Of a stretch of DNA of 64,000 nt, positions 19,479 through 27,573 are shown piece after piece. A model generated the notes under the pieces. That model did not search any database and was not told where the DNA came from. It saw only the letters and a program-made list of their open reading frames with translations. This stretch comes from Nitratireductor sp. (lineage in GTDB: Bacteria > Pseudomonadota > Alphaproteobacteria > Rhizobiales > Rhizobiaceae). Location of the stretch: NCBI GenBank assembly GCA_020637805.1, contig JACKJU010000004.1:1-64000 (forward strand), given 5' to 3'. The first letter of the stretch is position 1. Each line of letters starts with the position of its first letter. The position numbers and the translations under genes are program-made.

Positions 19479-19694
19479 TCAGCCCTTGACCTTCTGCGTC
19501 TCGACACGGGGTGGCTTGCCGTTCTTGCCGGGTATGCGAATGGTGACCTGGCAGTCACCGCCATCGGCCACCACGTTTATGACCTCGCCACCCCGCTTTG
19601 CAGCAAGCTGAGCGGCTGCCGAAGCGCAATCCGCATGCGCGGAAGGCACGAAGGCGAAACTGGCAAGGAGGAGGGCAAGGAACGTTTTCATCAT
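19479..19694 (-). CDS. feuN: Small periplasmic protein, FeuN-like
   Basis: 71 residues starting at MMKTFLALLL; a cleavable signal peptide ends at about SAHA-DC. The mature part is about 50 residues with two Cys (DCASA and GDCQV) and a basic C-terminus. It lies directly upstream of feuP on the same strand with a 21-bp gap. In S. meliloti a small periplasmic protein, FeuN, is encoded in this position and restrains FeuQ; the position, size and export signal match. Its C-terminal QVTIRIPG segment recalls PepSY-like small proteins. Identity is inferred from context; the gene itself is well supported. Confidence 0.7.
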   Translation of the reverse strand: MMKTFLALLLASFAFVPSAHADCASAAAQLAAKRGGEVINVVADGGDCQVTIRIPGKNGKPPRVETQKVKG

Positions 19695-19769
19695 GACCGG
19701 TCTTTTAGCAGAGACTGGCTGAATGGAAAATGAATGCAAAAGGCAAAATTCGCTGCCGCAAGGGAAGCA

Positions 19770-20048
19770 TCAGGGAAGTGTTTGGGAAGGGGCGCAAAGC
19801 GCGTCCCAACCCGCATTGTGAACCACGACTTGACGAATGGTTTCTTCGCTGTCCAACCGCGACCAGTAAATTGGCCTAAAGACCGCGCACATCCGCTGCG
19901 CAAGGCCTGGATCGGAACCGTCAATCGCGGCGGTAGCGGTCGTTGTCCGGCGTTCCGGTCCGGTCGTCTGGCAAGCCTGCAGCGCGATCACCGGCACCAG
20001 AACGATCATGCCTGCGATAGTGCGATTCGCGAGCCGCCTCTCGCGCAC
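19770..20048 (-). CDS. Small lipoprotein, possible outer-membrane spanin (Rz1-like)
   Basis: 92 residues from a GTG start with GGCGGG 6 bases upstream: basic start (RERRLANR), hydrophobic segment (AGMIVLVPVIAL) and lipobox LQAC, then a soluble tail with CAVFRPIYWS and HNAGWDALC motifs. The tail pattern (Cys, RPI.WS, D..ET, HNA...LC) is common in small prophage/GTA-associated proteins of rhizobia. The first ~43 codons overlap, in another frame, the 3' part of the gene at 19921-20172, which is the Rz/Rz1 arrangement. A shorter ATG start at 20009 is possible but lacks a ribosome site. The spanin role is inference. Confidence 0.55.
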   Translation of the reverse strand: MRERRLANRTIAGMIVLVPVIALQACQTTGPERRTTTATAAIDGSDPGLAQRMCAVFRPIYWSRLDSEETIRQVVVHNAGWDALCAPSQTLP

Positions 20049-20172
20049 GCTGTGCCCGCCAAAACGCCTCCCCGGACCGGGGGACGGAATTTTCGTTGCG
20101 CCGTCGAAGCCAGGCGACCACTTGGCCAAGAAGCGAAAAGAGCGCAACGAGCGCTGCAGGCCATCCCGACAC
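19921..20172 (-). CDS. Small membrane protein, possible inner-membrane spanin (Rz-like)
   Basis: 83 residues from GTG with GAGG 8-9 bases upstream. One N-terminal transmembrane segment (WPAALVALFSLLGQVVAWL) is followed by a very basic, Arg-rich tail (WRAQRAREAARESHYRRHD). It starts 11 bp after the holin-like gene and overlaps the lipoprotein gene out of frame. Position, topology and overlap fit an i-spanin or another phage-type lysis accessory, but no family is recognised and the tail is shorter than usual for Rz. Confidence 0.45.
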   Translation of the reverse strand: MSGWPAALVALFSLLGQVVAWLRRRNENSVPRSGEAFWRAQRAREAARESHYRRHDRSGAGDRAAGLPDDRTGTPDNDRYRRD

Positions 20173-20182
20173 TGGCGCGGCC

Positions 20183-20389
20183 TCACGAGATGATGTCGGT
20201 CGCGGTCAGGCGGCCATAGATGGCAACAAGCCCTCCCACCGCACCCGCCACCTGCAACAGTGCTTCGGCCAGTTGTGCCTGGAGATCGCTTCCAAGGGGC
20301 ATGCCGAATGCCGAAGCAATGGCAGCGGCAATCGCCACCAGCGAGCCCCAGATCGTCTTGGAAAGATACCACGGTTTCTCATCGACCAT
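20183..20389 (-). CDS. Small phage/GTA holin-like membrane protein
   Basis: 68 residues: DEKPWYLSKTIWGSLVA start, two hydrophobic segments (WGSLVAIAAAIASAFGM and ALLQVAGAVGGLVAIYG), and a short polar end (RLTATDIIS). The KPWYxSKTIWG...GxxAIYGRLTAT pattern is typical of small holin-like proteins in tailed phages of alphaproteobacteria. It lies 36 bp downstream of the GTA-derived fusion gene on the same strand, with GGAGAAC just upstream of the ATG. It is probably part of the GTA relic; holin activity is inferred from topology only. Confidence 0.7.
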   Translation of the reverse strand: MVDEKPWYLSKTIWGSLVAIAAAIASAFGMPLGSDLQAQLAEALLQVAGAVGGLVAIYGRLTATDIIS

Positions 20390-20425
20390 TCAAGTTCTCC
20401 TTTGCTGTCAATCGAGTAAGGGAAT

Positions 20426-22918
20426 TCAGACAGGCCAGTCGAGACCTGCTGCAGGACCGGGCAGGCCGCTCGCAGAAATCTGGGCGGCTTCGAATGTGAG
20501 AGGCGCGAAAGCGTCGCCCAGATCAGCCGTGCGCATGGACGCCGAATAGGTGAAGGATGCTGTGCCGGTATCTTCCGTGCGCACAGCTGTCCCCGTCGCG
20601 TCTCGCACGGTCACACGCCACTGTTCGACAGGCTCATCGAGAGGAACGGTGGCATTGTCCCAGTTGTCGGAACCGGTGCGGGAGCGGCGGACCCATGTGA
20701 AAGTCAGGGTTCCATCGGCCTGCTCGCTGGCATTCAGATGGACTGGCGAAAGCGGCCGCCGATTGGCCGCCGTGCAGGTGAACGGTTGGAGATCGGCATT
20801 GGCCAGATCTGAAATCCCCGCAACCACCAGCGCAACCCGCCAATTGAGTTGAAGTCCAGTTTCGCTGGCCTGTAGCGGCACCCGGACCACTGCGTCGTTC
20901 AACAGGACAGCAAGGTTTCCAGCCGAAGCTCCGGCCAGCATTGCGGGATCGGTGCCCATCTGGCCGCGGAGCAGGCCGGTCAGCTGCCAGCTGCCATCGC
21001 CGGTGAGTGCGGCCTCCTGAAACTGGACAATTTCCCACTCATCATTGTCGGACTGCACGGCAAGCCCGTTGCCGCCTGCCAGAACCAGCACGCGCTCAAG
21101 CGATTCCAGATCACCCGCTTCTCCGGCTAGCTTCAAAACGCTGGCGCGATCCCAACGGCCAAGAGGCCCGGCGGACAACGGTTCCTGCAGCGTGAATATC
21201 TGCGCCGGATCGGGAACAAAGGCGCGGCCTGAAAACCCGTCCCGGGAAGGCGAGGTTGCGACGGTATAGCCTTCCGCCCATGGCTGGGACCATACGGCCA
21301 CATGAACCGCTGGTTCCGGTTCTGCTGCATCCATGCCGATCGGCAGATTCATCAGCGCAACAAGCGGTGTGCCGAAACCCGTCACCTTGCCCGGACTTCC
21401 GGTGGCAGGCTCGGAATGCGATCCCGAACTCTCGAACCGGGTGAAACCGCTGGCCGAGACCGAACGCCATTGTCCATCCTCGAAACCCGAAATCCGATAT
21501 TGGGAAGCAGGTGCCAGAGCGCTCGCCATTGACACGACATCACCTGCTTCGAGGGCCAGATACTTCCAGGGCAGGCCGAAGCTGCATTGCCTGCGCGCGT
21601 TCCACGTATCCCGTAGACGAGCTTCGGCCAAGCCTTCGCCGCTCGATGGCGGAAGGATGGCCGGCGCTTTCATGGAAACAGAACGGTCGCTTGCAGTTTC
21701 CAGCCTTCGCGACTGCGAGGTGACCCCCTCGTAATTCGAGAACACATCGCCGTGCGTAAGTGTCACCTCACGCGGCAATTCCACCTCGCCCGAAACCGTC
21801 TCAGCGAATGCCGCAGCCTCCCCGTTTTGCACAAGGTCTTCCACCGGGATGCTTGTATCGTCGAGGTATTCCTTGCCAACGAAACGGAGGCTGCCCTCCT
21901 CCTCCCTTGCTATAAGATTGAACAGGCCGGCAAGCGGTTCGAGCGAGGCACGAAGCGGCGCAACTTCGCCAATTACGAAACCATCGAGGAAACCGTCTGT
22001 CTTCGAGGGAAGGTAGTTGATGCCATAGTCTGCCAGAATCCGGTCGATCAGCCGGTCGAGCGGGCAGCCCCCAAGCCGTCCGTTCAGCCAATGACCGCGC
22101 TGCCAGTTGCCGCCATCGCTCCAGATAGCCGAGGATTCGGGAAACTCCGGGAAGGGCCGCGCATCCCATGCCCACAGCCAGATCCTGTCCGATGGAACCA
22201 TCCCGGAACCGTAAACAGCCGAGACCGGATTTGTGGGCGCCCCTGAATTCCAGTGTTGCTGAAGTGCCCCGATGTAGCGGCGCTGGACGAGGTCGTCACG
22301 GGCGCCAGAGGAAAACCAGGGCAACCGGGATTGCGCCGATTTCGGATCGAAGAACACATTCGGCTGGTTCGCGCCACGATTGACAGCCGGACAGCCCGTT
22401 TCATCGCACCAGGCAGCGCCGAACTGGCTGCCGCGCAAGCCTTCGGGATCGTTTGCCGAAAACACCTGAGCGATTACCCCGTTCGGCCATTCGAGCCGTT
22501 TCAGTGCGGGCGACCAGAGCGGCCTTTCGTGCGGCAGATGCACTGACAGGATGCCGGACTCACCCTCGATCATCACCGAGCGAACATCGTGAATTGTCTC
22601 ACCGACAAGCGCGATGCGGCCCGCCGTATCCCCCTCGAAAAAGGGATTGCGGGTGGCAAGCGCGCGTATCCACTCGGAACCGGCGCGTGTCTTCCCCGCG
22701 CCACGGCCACCCATCAGCAGCCAGTTTCGCCATTCACGATCGATGGGCGGCAACTGGTTGGCGCGCGCCCAACAGGGCCAGAACGCGTCCAGATCGATCC
22801 GGTCAAGGAATGGCGTCTCCTCCAGGAACCTCAGGCGCAGAAGCGGCGGCAAGCGCATCAAGCCTTGTTGCAAGTCTTTCAACCAGCGCCACCGGGTCGC
22901 GAGAAGATTCTGCCGCAT
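20426..22918 (-). CDS. Chimeric GTA gene: terminase large-subunit ATPase N-terminus fused to tail/host-specificity protein C-terminus
   Basis: One uninterrupted frame of 830 codons with two unrelated halves. Residues ~1-173 match the ATPase half of an RcGTA-type large terminase: Walker A GGRGAGKT at residues 70-77, then GESGIL, SANDPEGLRGSQ and AAWCDE (Walker B with catalytic acid, residues 168-173). At residue 173/174 (about base 22,400) the sequence switches directly to the GTA gp15-type host-specificity protein: TGCPAVNRGANQPNVF, RDDLVQRRY, WAWDARPFPEFPE, HWLNGRLGG, then a Phage-tail_3-like region (about 300-470) and the C-terminal gp15 domain. Terminase motif III, its nuclease domain and all genes usually between (portal, protease, capsid, tail) are absent. 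This looks like an in-frame deletion. DNA packaging by this protein is not expected. The start at 22918 or 22858 is uncertain. Confidence 0.85.
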   Translation of the reverse strand: MRQNLLATRWRWLKDLQQGLMRLPPLLRLRFLEETPFLDRIDLDAFWPCWARANQLPPIDREWRNWLLMGGRGAGKTRAGSEWIRALATRNPFFEGDTAGRIALVGETIHDVRSVMIEGESGILSVHLPHERPLWSPALKRLEWPNGVIAQVFSANDPEGLRGSQFGAAWCDETGCPAVNRGANQPNVFFDPKSAQSRLPWFSSGARDDLVQRRYIGALQQHWNSGAPTNPVSAVYGSGMVPSDRIWLWAWDARPFPEFPESSAIWSDGGNWQRGHWLNGRLGGCPLDRLIDRILADYGINYLPSKTDGFLDGFVIGEVAPLRASLEPLAGLFNLIAREEEGSLRFVGKEYLDDTSIPVEDLVQNGEAAAFAETVSGEVELPREVTLTHGDVFSNYEGVTSQSRRLETASDRSVSMKAPAILPPSSGEGLAEARLRDTWNARRQCSFGLPWKYLALEAGDVVSMASALAPASQYRISGFEDGQWRSVSASGFTRFESSGSHSEPATGSPGKVTGFGTPLVALMNLPIGMDAAEPEPAVHVAVWSQPWAEGYTVATSPSRDGFSGRAFVPDPAQIFTLQEPLSAGPLGRWDRASVLKLAGEAGDLESLERVLVLAGGNGLAVQSDNDEWEIVQFQEAALTGDGSWQLTGLLRGQMGTDPAMLAGASAGNLAVLLNDAVVRVPLQASETGLQLNWRVALVVAGISDLANADLQPFTCTAANRRPLSPVHLNASEQADGTLTFTWVRRSRTGSDNWDNATVPLDEPVEQWRVTVRDATGTAVRTEDTGTASFTYSASMRTADLGDAFAPLTFEAAQISASGLPGPAAGLDWPV

Positions 22919-23162
22919 GCACCGCCTGTTCCATCCTCGAAGCTGCCTCCTCGATTTCGCCCACGGCCCTGGTCAGCGCCGTGGCATCCTTTGCGCGCCC
23001 TACTGCAATGGCAGCGACCTTCGCCGGATCATCCGCGACGCCATTGCCCCGTCCGCTGCCGCCTGCCGCTTCGCTCTCCAGCGCATCGTTTACGGCACGC
23101 AGATGGGCCGCCAGCCGCCGCGCTTCGCCAATCGCTGCGGCGCGCGCATCGTTTTCCGTCAT
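22803..23162 (-). CDS. GTA g1-like protein (putative small terminase/DNA-packaging accessory)
   Basis: 119 residues, Ala/Glu-rich and helical (EARRLAAHLRAVNDALESEA ... EEAASRMEQAVHAAE), with no membrane segment. It is the first gene of the GTA relic and its end overlaps the terminase-like start by up to 116 bp in another frame. In RcGTA-type clusters a short acidic/helical protein occupies this position upstream of the large terminase; small-terminase function was assigned to g1 in Rhodobacter. The assignment here is by position and composition rather than a clear motif. The frame is intact. Confidence 0.65.
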   Translation of the reverse strand: MTENDARAAAIGEARRLAAHLRAVNDALESEAAGGSGRGNGVADDPAKVAAIAVGRAKDATALTRAVGEIEEAASRMEQAVHAAESSRDPVALVERLATRLDALAAASAPEVPGGDAIP

Positions 23163-23181
23163 TGTGAATTTCCGTGAGCTA

Positions 23182-23198
23182 TAGCGGTTTGCGTTTTA
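23182..23198. repeat. Copy of the TAGCGGTTTGCGTTT repeat
   Basis: TAGCGGTTTGCGTTT here is identical over 15 bases to the left end of the repeat element at 27688-27789. Only one end is seen at this site, just upstream of the GTA g1-like gene on the minus strand. Confidence 0.55.
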
Positions 23199-23221
23199 GG
23201 CCCCTGCCGGAGCCAGAAATG

Positions 23222-23244
23222 AAAAAGGGGCGCTTCCGCACCCC
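23222..23244 (-). terminator. Terminator after the YcgN-family gene
   Basis: On the minus strand GGGGTGC and GCGCCCC pair around GGAA, followed by five T residues. It lies 117 bp past the YcgN stop and separates it from the GTA relic downstream. Confidence 0.8.
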
Positions 23245-23360
23245 ACAAATTCCGGTCATGAAATCATCATCATGCAAAGCGCCCCAAGCGCCTCAGCCGC
23301 ACTTTTCCGACCGTAGCAAATTGATACCAAACCACCGGTGCGGTGTCAAGGAATTTTTTC

Positions 23361-23849
23361 CTATTTCTTTCGTTGGCCCTTGCCAGGCAGTTTCCCCGGC
23401 CAGTCGACCAGGAACTCCTCGTAGTCGTCAGGTTCCAGCCCTTCCTCCGAGATGGTGCGGCCGCGCACGGAGATGCCCGCCTTGTGAACGCTTTCGGGAT
23501 CGCCCGAGACCAGGGGATGCCAGTCATACAGGTCCTTGCCGTCGGCCAGCAGGCGATAGGCGCAGGTGGGCGGTAGCCATTTCAGCTCGTAGATCTTGTC
23601 GGGTGTCAGGTCGATGCAATCCGGCACGACGTCGAACCGCGTCGCGTAGGATTTGCAGCTGCAGGTGTGATCGTCCAGTTGCACGCATGCCACACAGGTG
23701 AAGTAGATCTGGCCGGTATCCCAGTCTTCCAGCTTGTTCAGGCAGCAGCGTCCGCAGCCGTCGCACAGCGATTCCCACTCCGCCTCGGTCATTTCGGTCA
23801 GCTCTTTGGCTTTCCAGAAGGGCTTTTCGCCCGTTTTCGGCGTGTTCAT
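23361..23849 (-). CDS. YcgN-family cysteine cluster protein (UPF0260)
   Basis: 162 residues from the ATG at 23849 (an ATG at 23873 would add eight residues). The conserved Cys cluster is clear: CDGCGRCCLNKLED, then TCVACVQLDDHTCSCKSY, PDCIDL and PPTCAYR, typical of the CxxCxxxCC (YkgJ/YcgN) family thought to bind a metal or iron-sulfur centre. The function is unknown. It is divergent from the penicillin-binding protein gene across a 220-bp gap and ends in a good terminator. Confidence 0.93.
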   Translation of the reverse strand: MNTPKTGEKPFWKAKELTEMTEAEWESLCDGCGRCCLNKLEDWDTGQIYFTCVACVQLDDHTCSCKSYATRFDVVPDCIDLTPDKIYELKWLPPTCAYRLLADGKDLYDWHPLVSGDPESVHKAGISVRGRTISEEGLEPDDYEEFLVDWPGKLPGKGQRKK

Positions 23850-24069
23850 GACGATTTTCCGGCATTTCGGCAAAGGGACGGCGGCAGATCGGTGGCAGAT
23901 CGGTGGCTGGCACCTGGCATTTACCGGCGCGGTTTACCTCATTTCACACAATCGGAATGAAAAGCAATTCGCTCTCCAAATTTTGCTTCATTCTGCTATA
24001 TAGGGTTGCACTCGTAACGCTTGGGAAGTTGGGTGGGCGCGGTTCGCGCCTGCAGGCAGGATTTGACCG

Positions 24070-26340
24070 GTGAAGAATCCGTTCGACAATTCGGGAGGAA
24101 AGAAGAAGAGCACCTGGCTGCTCGATCTCGATTCCTGGATCGATTCCACACTCTATCGCTTCTTTGCCGACAGCTCCGACCGGTGGGAATCCGTCACGCT
24201 GTTCTTCCGCAAGTTCAAGGTAACCGGCTTCAAGAAGTTCCTGGTCGAGATCGCCGACGAGTCGCTGACCATAGGCCTGGGCGGCATCGTGCTGCTGCTC
24301 ATGCTTGCGCAGCCCGCTTTCGAGGAAACCCACAAGGACTGGCGCGCAAAGAGCGATTTCTCCGTCGTCTTCCTGGATCGCTACGGCAAGGAGATCGGCC
24401 AGCGCGGCGTGCGCCAGGCCGATTCCGATGAACTGGACAAGCTGCCGGATCATTTCATCAAGGCCGTGCTCGCCACCGAGGACCGGCGTTTCTTCGAACA
24501 TTACGGCATCGATTTCCTGGGCCTTGCGCGCGCCATGGTCGAAAACGTGCGCGCCAACTCGGTCGTCCAGGGCGGCTCTACCATCACCCAGCAGCTTGCC
24601 AAGAACCTGTTCCTGACCAACGAGCGTACGCTCGACCGCAAGATCAAGGAGGCGTTCCTGTCGCTGTGGCTGGAAACGAACGTCTCGAAGCAGGAAATCC
24701 TCAAGCTCTATCTTGACCGCGCCTATATGGGCGGCGGCAATTTCGGCATCACCGCCGCCGCCGAGTACTATTTCGACAAGAGCCCGAAAGACCTGACGCT
24801 TGCCGAGGCGGCGATGCTGGCCGGGCTCTACAAGGCGCCGACCAAATATGCGCCGCATGTCAACCTGCCCGCCTCGCGCGCCCGCGCCAACGAGGTTCTC
24901 ACCAACATGGTGCAGGCCGGTTTCATGACCGAGGGCCAGGTGATCGCGGCACGCAAGAAGCCCGCGACTCCCGTTGAACGCAACGACGTCGAGGGTCCGA
25001 ACTACTTCCTCGACTGGGCCTTCGAAGAGGTACAGGAAATCGCTCGTACCCTGCCCGAGCGCTCCTTCATCGCCAAGACCACCGTCGATCTCGACCTGCA
25101 GCGCGCTGCCGAGGACGCGATTACATCGACAATCCGCTCCGACGGCGAACGCTACGGTGTGTCCGAAGCCGCCATGGTCTCCATCGACAACGAGGGCGGT
25201 GTGCGCGCCATTGTCGGCGGCCTGGACTATGGTTCCAGCCAGTTCAACCGCGCCATCCTGTCGAAGCGCCAGCCGGGTTCGTCGTTCAAGCCCTTTGTCT
25301 ATGCCACGGCAGTCCGTGAGAACAATCTGAAGGAAACCACACCGATCACCGACGGGCCGATCTGCGTCCGCACTGCCGGGCGCTCGTGGTGCCCGCACAA
25401 CTATTCGGGCGGCTATCGCGGCCGTATCGACCTTCAGACGGCAATCATCAATTCGATCAACACCATTCCGGTGAAGCTCTATGTTGGCGGCGACGGCATT
25501 CCGGGCATCGGCGGCAAGAAGATCGTCGAGACAGCGCGCAAGATGGGCGTCACATCGGAACTGGTCATGTCGCCCGCAATGGTTCTGGGTGCAAACGGCC
25601 TGACCGTGATGGAAATGGCCACCGGTTACGGCACCTTCATGACCGGCGGCATGCGGCTTCATACCCACGGCATCACCCAGCTTACCAACCAGCAGGGCGA
25701 GGTAGTCTATGACTACCGCAAGGACGGGCCACAGCCCGAGCGGGCGCTGGATGAACGCACGGTCGGCGTGATGAACCGCATGATGGCGCAGATCCCCGAA
25801 ATCGGCACGGCACGGCGCGCACGTCTCGACGGCATCCGCGCGGCAGGAAAAACCGGCACGACTTCGGCCTATCGCGATGCCTGGTTCGTCGGCTTCACCG
25901 GCAATTTCGTGACCGCGGTGTGGATGGGCAACGACAACTACAAGCCGACACGCAGGCTTACCGGCGGCAGCCTGCCGGCCACGATCTGGAACAAGTACAT
26001 GTCGTTTGCCACGCAGAACATCGACCTGAAACCGATCCCATATATCGACAATCCGTTCCCTGACCTGCCGGAAGGAACCCGCATCGCCAAACCTGCGCTT
26101 GAAGACGGCTTTGCTCCCGCATTGCGGCCCAAGACGCTGTCGGAAAAATCGCAGGAGATGCTGCGCGATCTTGCGGGCAAGCTGCGCCGCGCCCAGCCGG
26201 TAAAGGCCAACCCGGAACTTGCCGCCGCGGCCGGTTCGCCAACAACGGTGGTCAGCAGTCTGACCACCGGCAGCACCAGGACCGGAACCCTTCCGGCCAC
26301 GGAAGATGCACCGGCATCCGCCTCCCCGGCAAACAACTGA
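24070..26340 (+). CDS. Class A penicillin-binding protein (PBP1a family transglycosylase/transpeptidase)
   Basis: 756 residues from a GTG start. Membrane anchor at about residues 60-85 (TIGLGGIVLLLMLAQPAF); glycosyltransferase domain with the catalytic glutamate in ATEDRRFFEHYG and the GGSTITQQLAKNLF motif; transpeptidase domain with the active Ser404 in SSFK (SxxK), SIN (SxN) and K594 in AGKTGTT. The C-terminal tail is Ala/Thr/Ser-rich. It polymerises and cross-links peptidoglycan in the periplasm. The DUF1214 gene may start inside its last 35 bases, suggesting co-transcription. Confidence 0.95.
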   Translation: MKNPFDNSGGKKKSTWLLDLDSWIDSTLYRFFADSSDRWESVTLFFRKFKVTGFKKFLVEIADESLTIGLGGIVLLLMLAQPAFEETHKDWRAKSDFSVVFLDRYGKEIGQRGVRQADSDELDKLPDHFIKAVLATEDRRFFEHYGIDFLGLARAMVENVRANSVVQGGSTITQQLAKNLFLTNERTLDRKIKEAFLSLWLETNVSKQEILKLYLDRAYMGGGNFGITAAAEYYFDKSPKDLTLAEAAMLAGLYKAPTKYAPHVNLPASRARANEVLTNMVQAGFMTEGQVIAARKKPATPVERNDVEGPNYFLDWAFEEVQEIARTLPERSFIAKTTVDLDLQRAAEDAITSTIRSDGERYGVSEAAMVSIDNEGGVRAIVGGLDYGSSQFNRAILSKRQPGSSFKPFVYATAVRENNLKETTPITDGPICVRTAGRSWCPHNYSGGYRGRIDLQTAIINSINTIPVKLYVGGDGIPGIGGKKIVETARKMGVTSELVMSPAMVLGANGLTVMEMATGYGTFMTGGMRLHTHGITQLTNQQGEVVYDYRKDGPQPERALDERTVGVMNRMMAQIPEIGTARRARLDGIRAAGKTGTTSAYRDAWFVGFTGNFVTAVWMGNDNYKPTRRLTGGSLPATIWNKYMSFATQNIDLKPIPYIDNPFPDLPEGTRIAKPALEDGFAPALRPKTLSEKSQEMLRDLAGKLRRAQPVKANPELAAAAGSPTTVVSSLTTGSTRTGTLPATEDAPASASPANN

Positions 26341-26959
26341 TCCGACGGGAAACTGGAACTTGGATCCCGCGAATTTCACCCGACAGATTTCAGGCACGCT
26401 CGTCGCCCTGGCCATTGGGCTCGGGCTGGGCGGCGTGTCGGCATGGTATGCCCTTCAGCAAAGCCACGGGCTGGGCGGGATCAGCGTTGGCGAGTGGGCG
26501 GCCTGGCCGTTCACTGGCGGCAAGGATGCGGACCCTTATACAGTGGCCAAGGTGGCGCGAAATGGCACCATTCCGCTGGGCGCCACCGAAGGGTTGGCCT
26601 TCGAGGCGCGGGTGGACAACCAGGGCCGCGATCTCGATCTCGCCTGCGACTATTCCGTCTCGGGTGTAACACCGCCCTCCAAGCTCTGGACCATCGTTGC
26701 CTATGGCCGCGGTGGAGAACCGGTAACGCCTTCGCCAGCGGGAACTTCGTCGCTCTACTCCGGCGATGTACTGCGTTTTCCCGACGGTTCGTTCCGCATC
26801 AATGTTAGCCGCAGGCCCCGCGCGGAAAACTGGCTCGCCATTTCCGGCTCCGGAACCTTCCATCTTGTTCTGCGGGTGTATGACACGCCCATCACCAGCA
26901 CGACCGGCCTTGCACGGCCTCAAATGCCGGTGATCATTCGTGGAGAGTGTCACGAATGA
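26306..26959 (+). CDS. DUF1214 domain membrane protein
   Basis: 217 residues from ATG 26306; a TTG at 26360 preceded by GGGAAACTGGAA would give a more usual N-terminus (18 residues shorter). One transmembrane segment (GTLVALAIGLGLGGVSAWYAL) then an extracytoplasmic DUF1214 domain (DADPYTVAKVARNGTIPLGATEG, FRINVSRRP, NWLAISGSG, VLRVYDTP). The function of DUF1214 is unknown. It is paired with a DUF1254 gene overlapping by 4 bp and follows the PBP gene, so an envelope role is inferred. Confidence 0.88.
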   Translation: MHRHPPPRQTTDPTGNWNLDPANFTRQISGTLVALAIGLGLGGVSAWYALQQSHGLGGISVGEWAAWPFTGGKDADPYTVAKVARNGTIPLGATEGLAFEARVDNQGRDLDLACDYSVSGVTPPSKLWTIVAYGRGGEPVTPSPAGTSSLYSGDVLRFPDGSFRINVSRRPRAENWLAISGSGTFHLVLRVYDTPITSTTGLARPQMPVIIRGECHE

Positions 26960-27573
26960 AATGGCGCCTCCTGCATACGCTTCTCGTCGGCCTTGTGCTG
27001 GCCGGCATCGTTCACATCGTGATCATCTTCCTGATACCGAAATACGGCACCCGCGATGCCTGGGCCTTTCTGTCCAGCAGAACGGACCAGTTTTCGTTCA
27101 CGCGGCTCGACAACAATCGCAGCGGAAACGCAATTGCCGAGACTGATCCGTTCTTTGCCTACGGAATTTGCAGGTTCGACCTGTCGGAGAACGGAGTGAT
27201 CATTCAGGGGCAAAAGAGTTCCACCTACTGGTCTGCCTCCGTTTTCAACGACAGCGGCACGGTTCTCTACAGCCTCAACGACCGTACGGCGATCGACAAT
27301 CTGCCCTACATGGTGATCGTCAGCCCGGTTCAATCGCTCGAGTTGAGGGAGATCCAGCCGGCCGAACTGGAAACATCGGTAGTGATCGAGGCCAATACGC
27401 GCAGAGGCTATGTGATCATCCGCGTTCTGGAACCCGATTCGAGCTACCGGGATGCATCGCAGAAGTTTCTCGGCGGTATCAGTTGCAGGCCCTATGAGCC
27501 GCAGCCGGATCTACCGCCGCAGGATGCCGCGAGCGAGGCCGATTCAACAGGCGAAGACGGCAAGTCGAAGTAA
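26956..27573 (+). CDS. DUF1254 domain membrane protein
   Basis: 205 residues from the ATG at 26956, which overlaps the upstream stop (ATGA) with GGAGAG 9 bases upstream; a GTG at 26947 is less likely. One N-terminal transmembrane helix (LLVGLVLAGIVHIVIIFLI), then a periplasmic domain with DPFFAYGICRFDL and SVFNDSGTVLYSLNDR, as in rhizobial DUF1254 proteins. DUF1254 and DUF1214 are fused in many proteins and occur as two coupled genes here. The acidic C-terminus is low-complexity. Function unknown. Confidence 0.88.
   Translation: MKWRLLHTLLVGLVLAGIVHIVIIFLIPKYGTRDAWAFLSSRTDQFSFTRLDNNRSGNAIAETDPFFAYGICRFDLSENGVIIQGQKSSTYWSASVFNDSGTVLYSLNDRTAIDNLPYMVIVSPVQSLELREIQPAELETSVVIEANTRRGYVIIRVLEPDSSYRDASQKFLGGISCRPYEPQPDLPPQDAASEADSTGEDGKSK

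Noticed and set aside
23944..26415. Long minus-strand open frame (823 codons)
   Set aside because: It lies wholly opposite the PBP gene, whose catalytic motifs are intact; GC-rich shadow frame with no recognisable domain.
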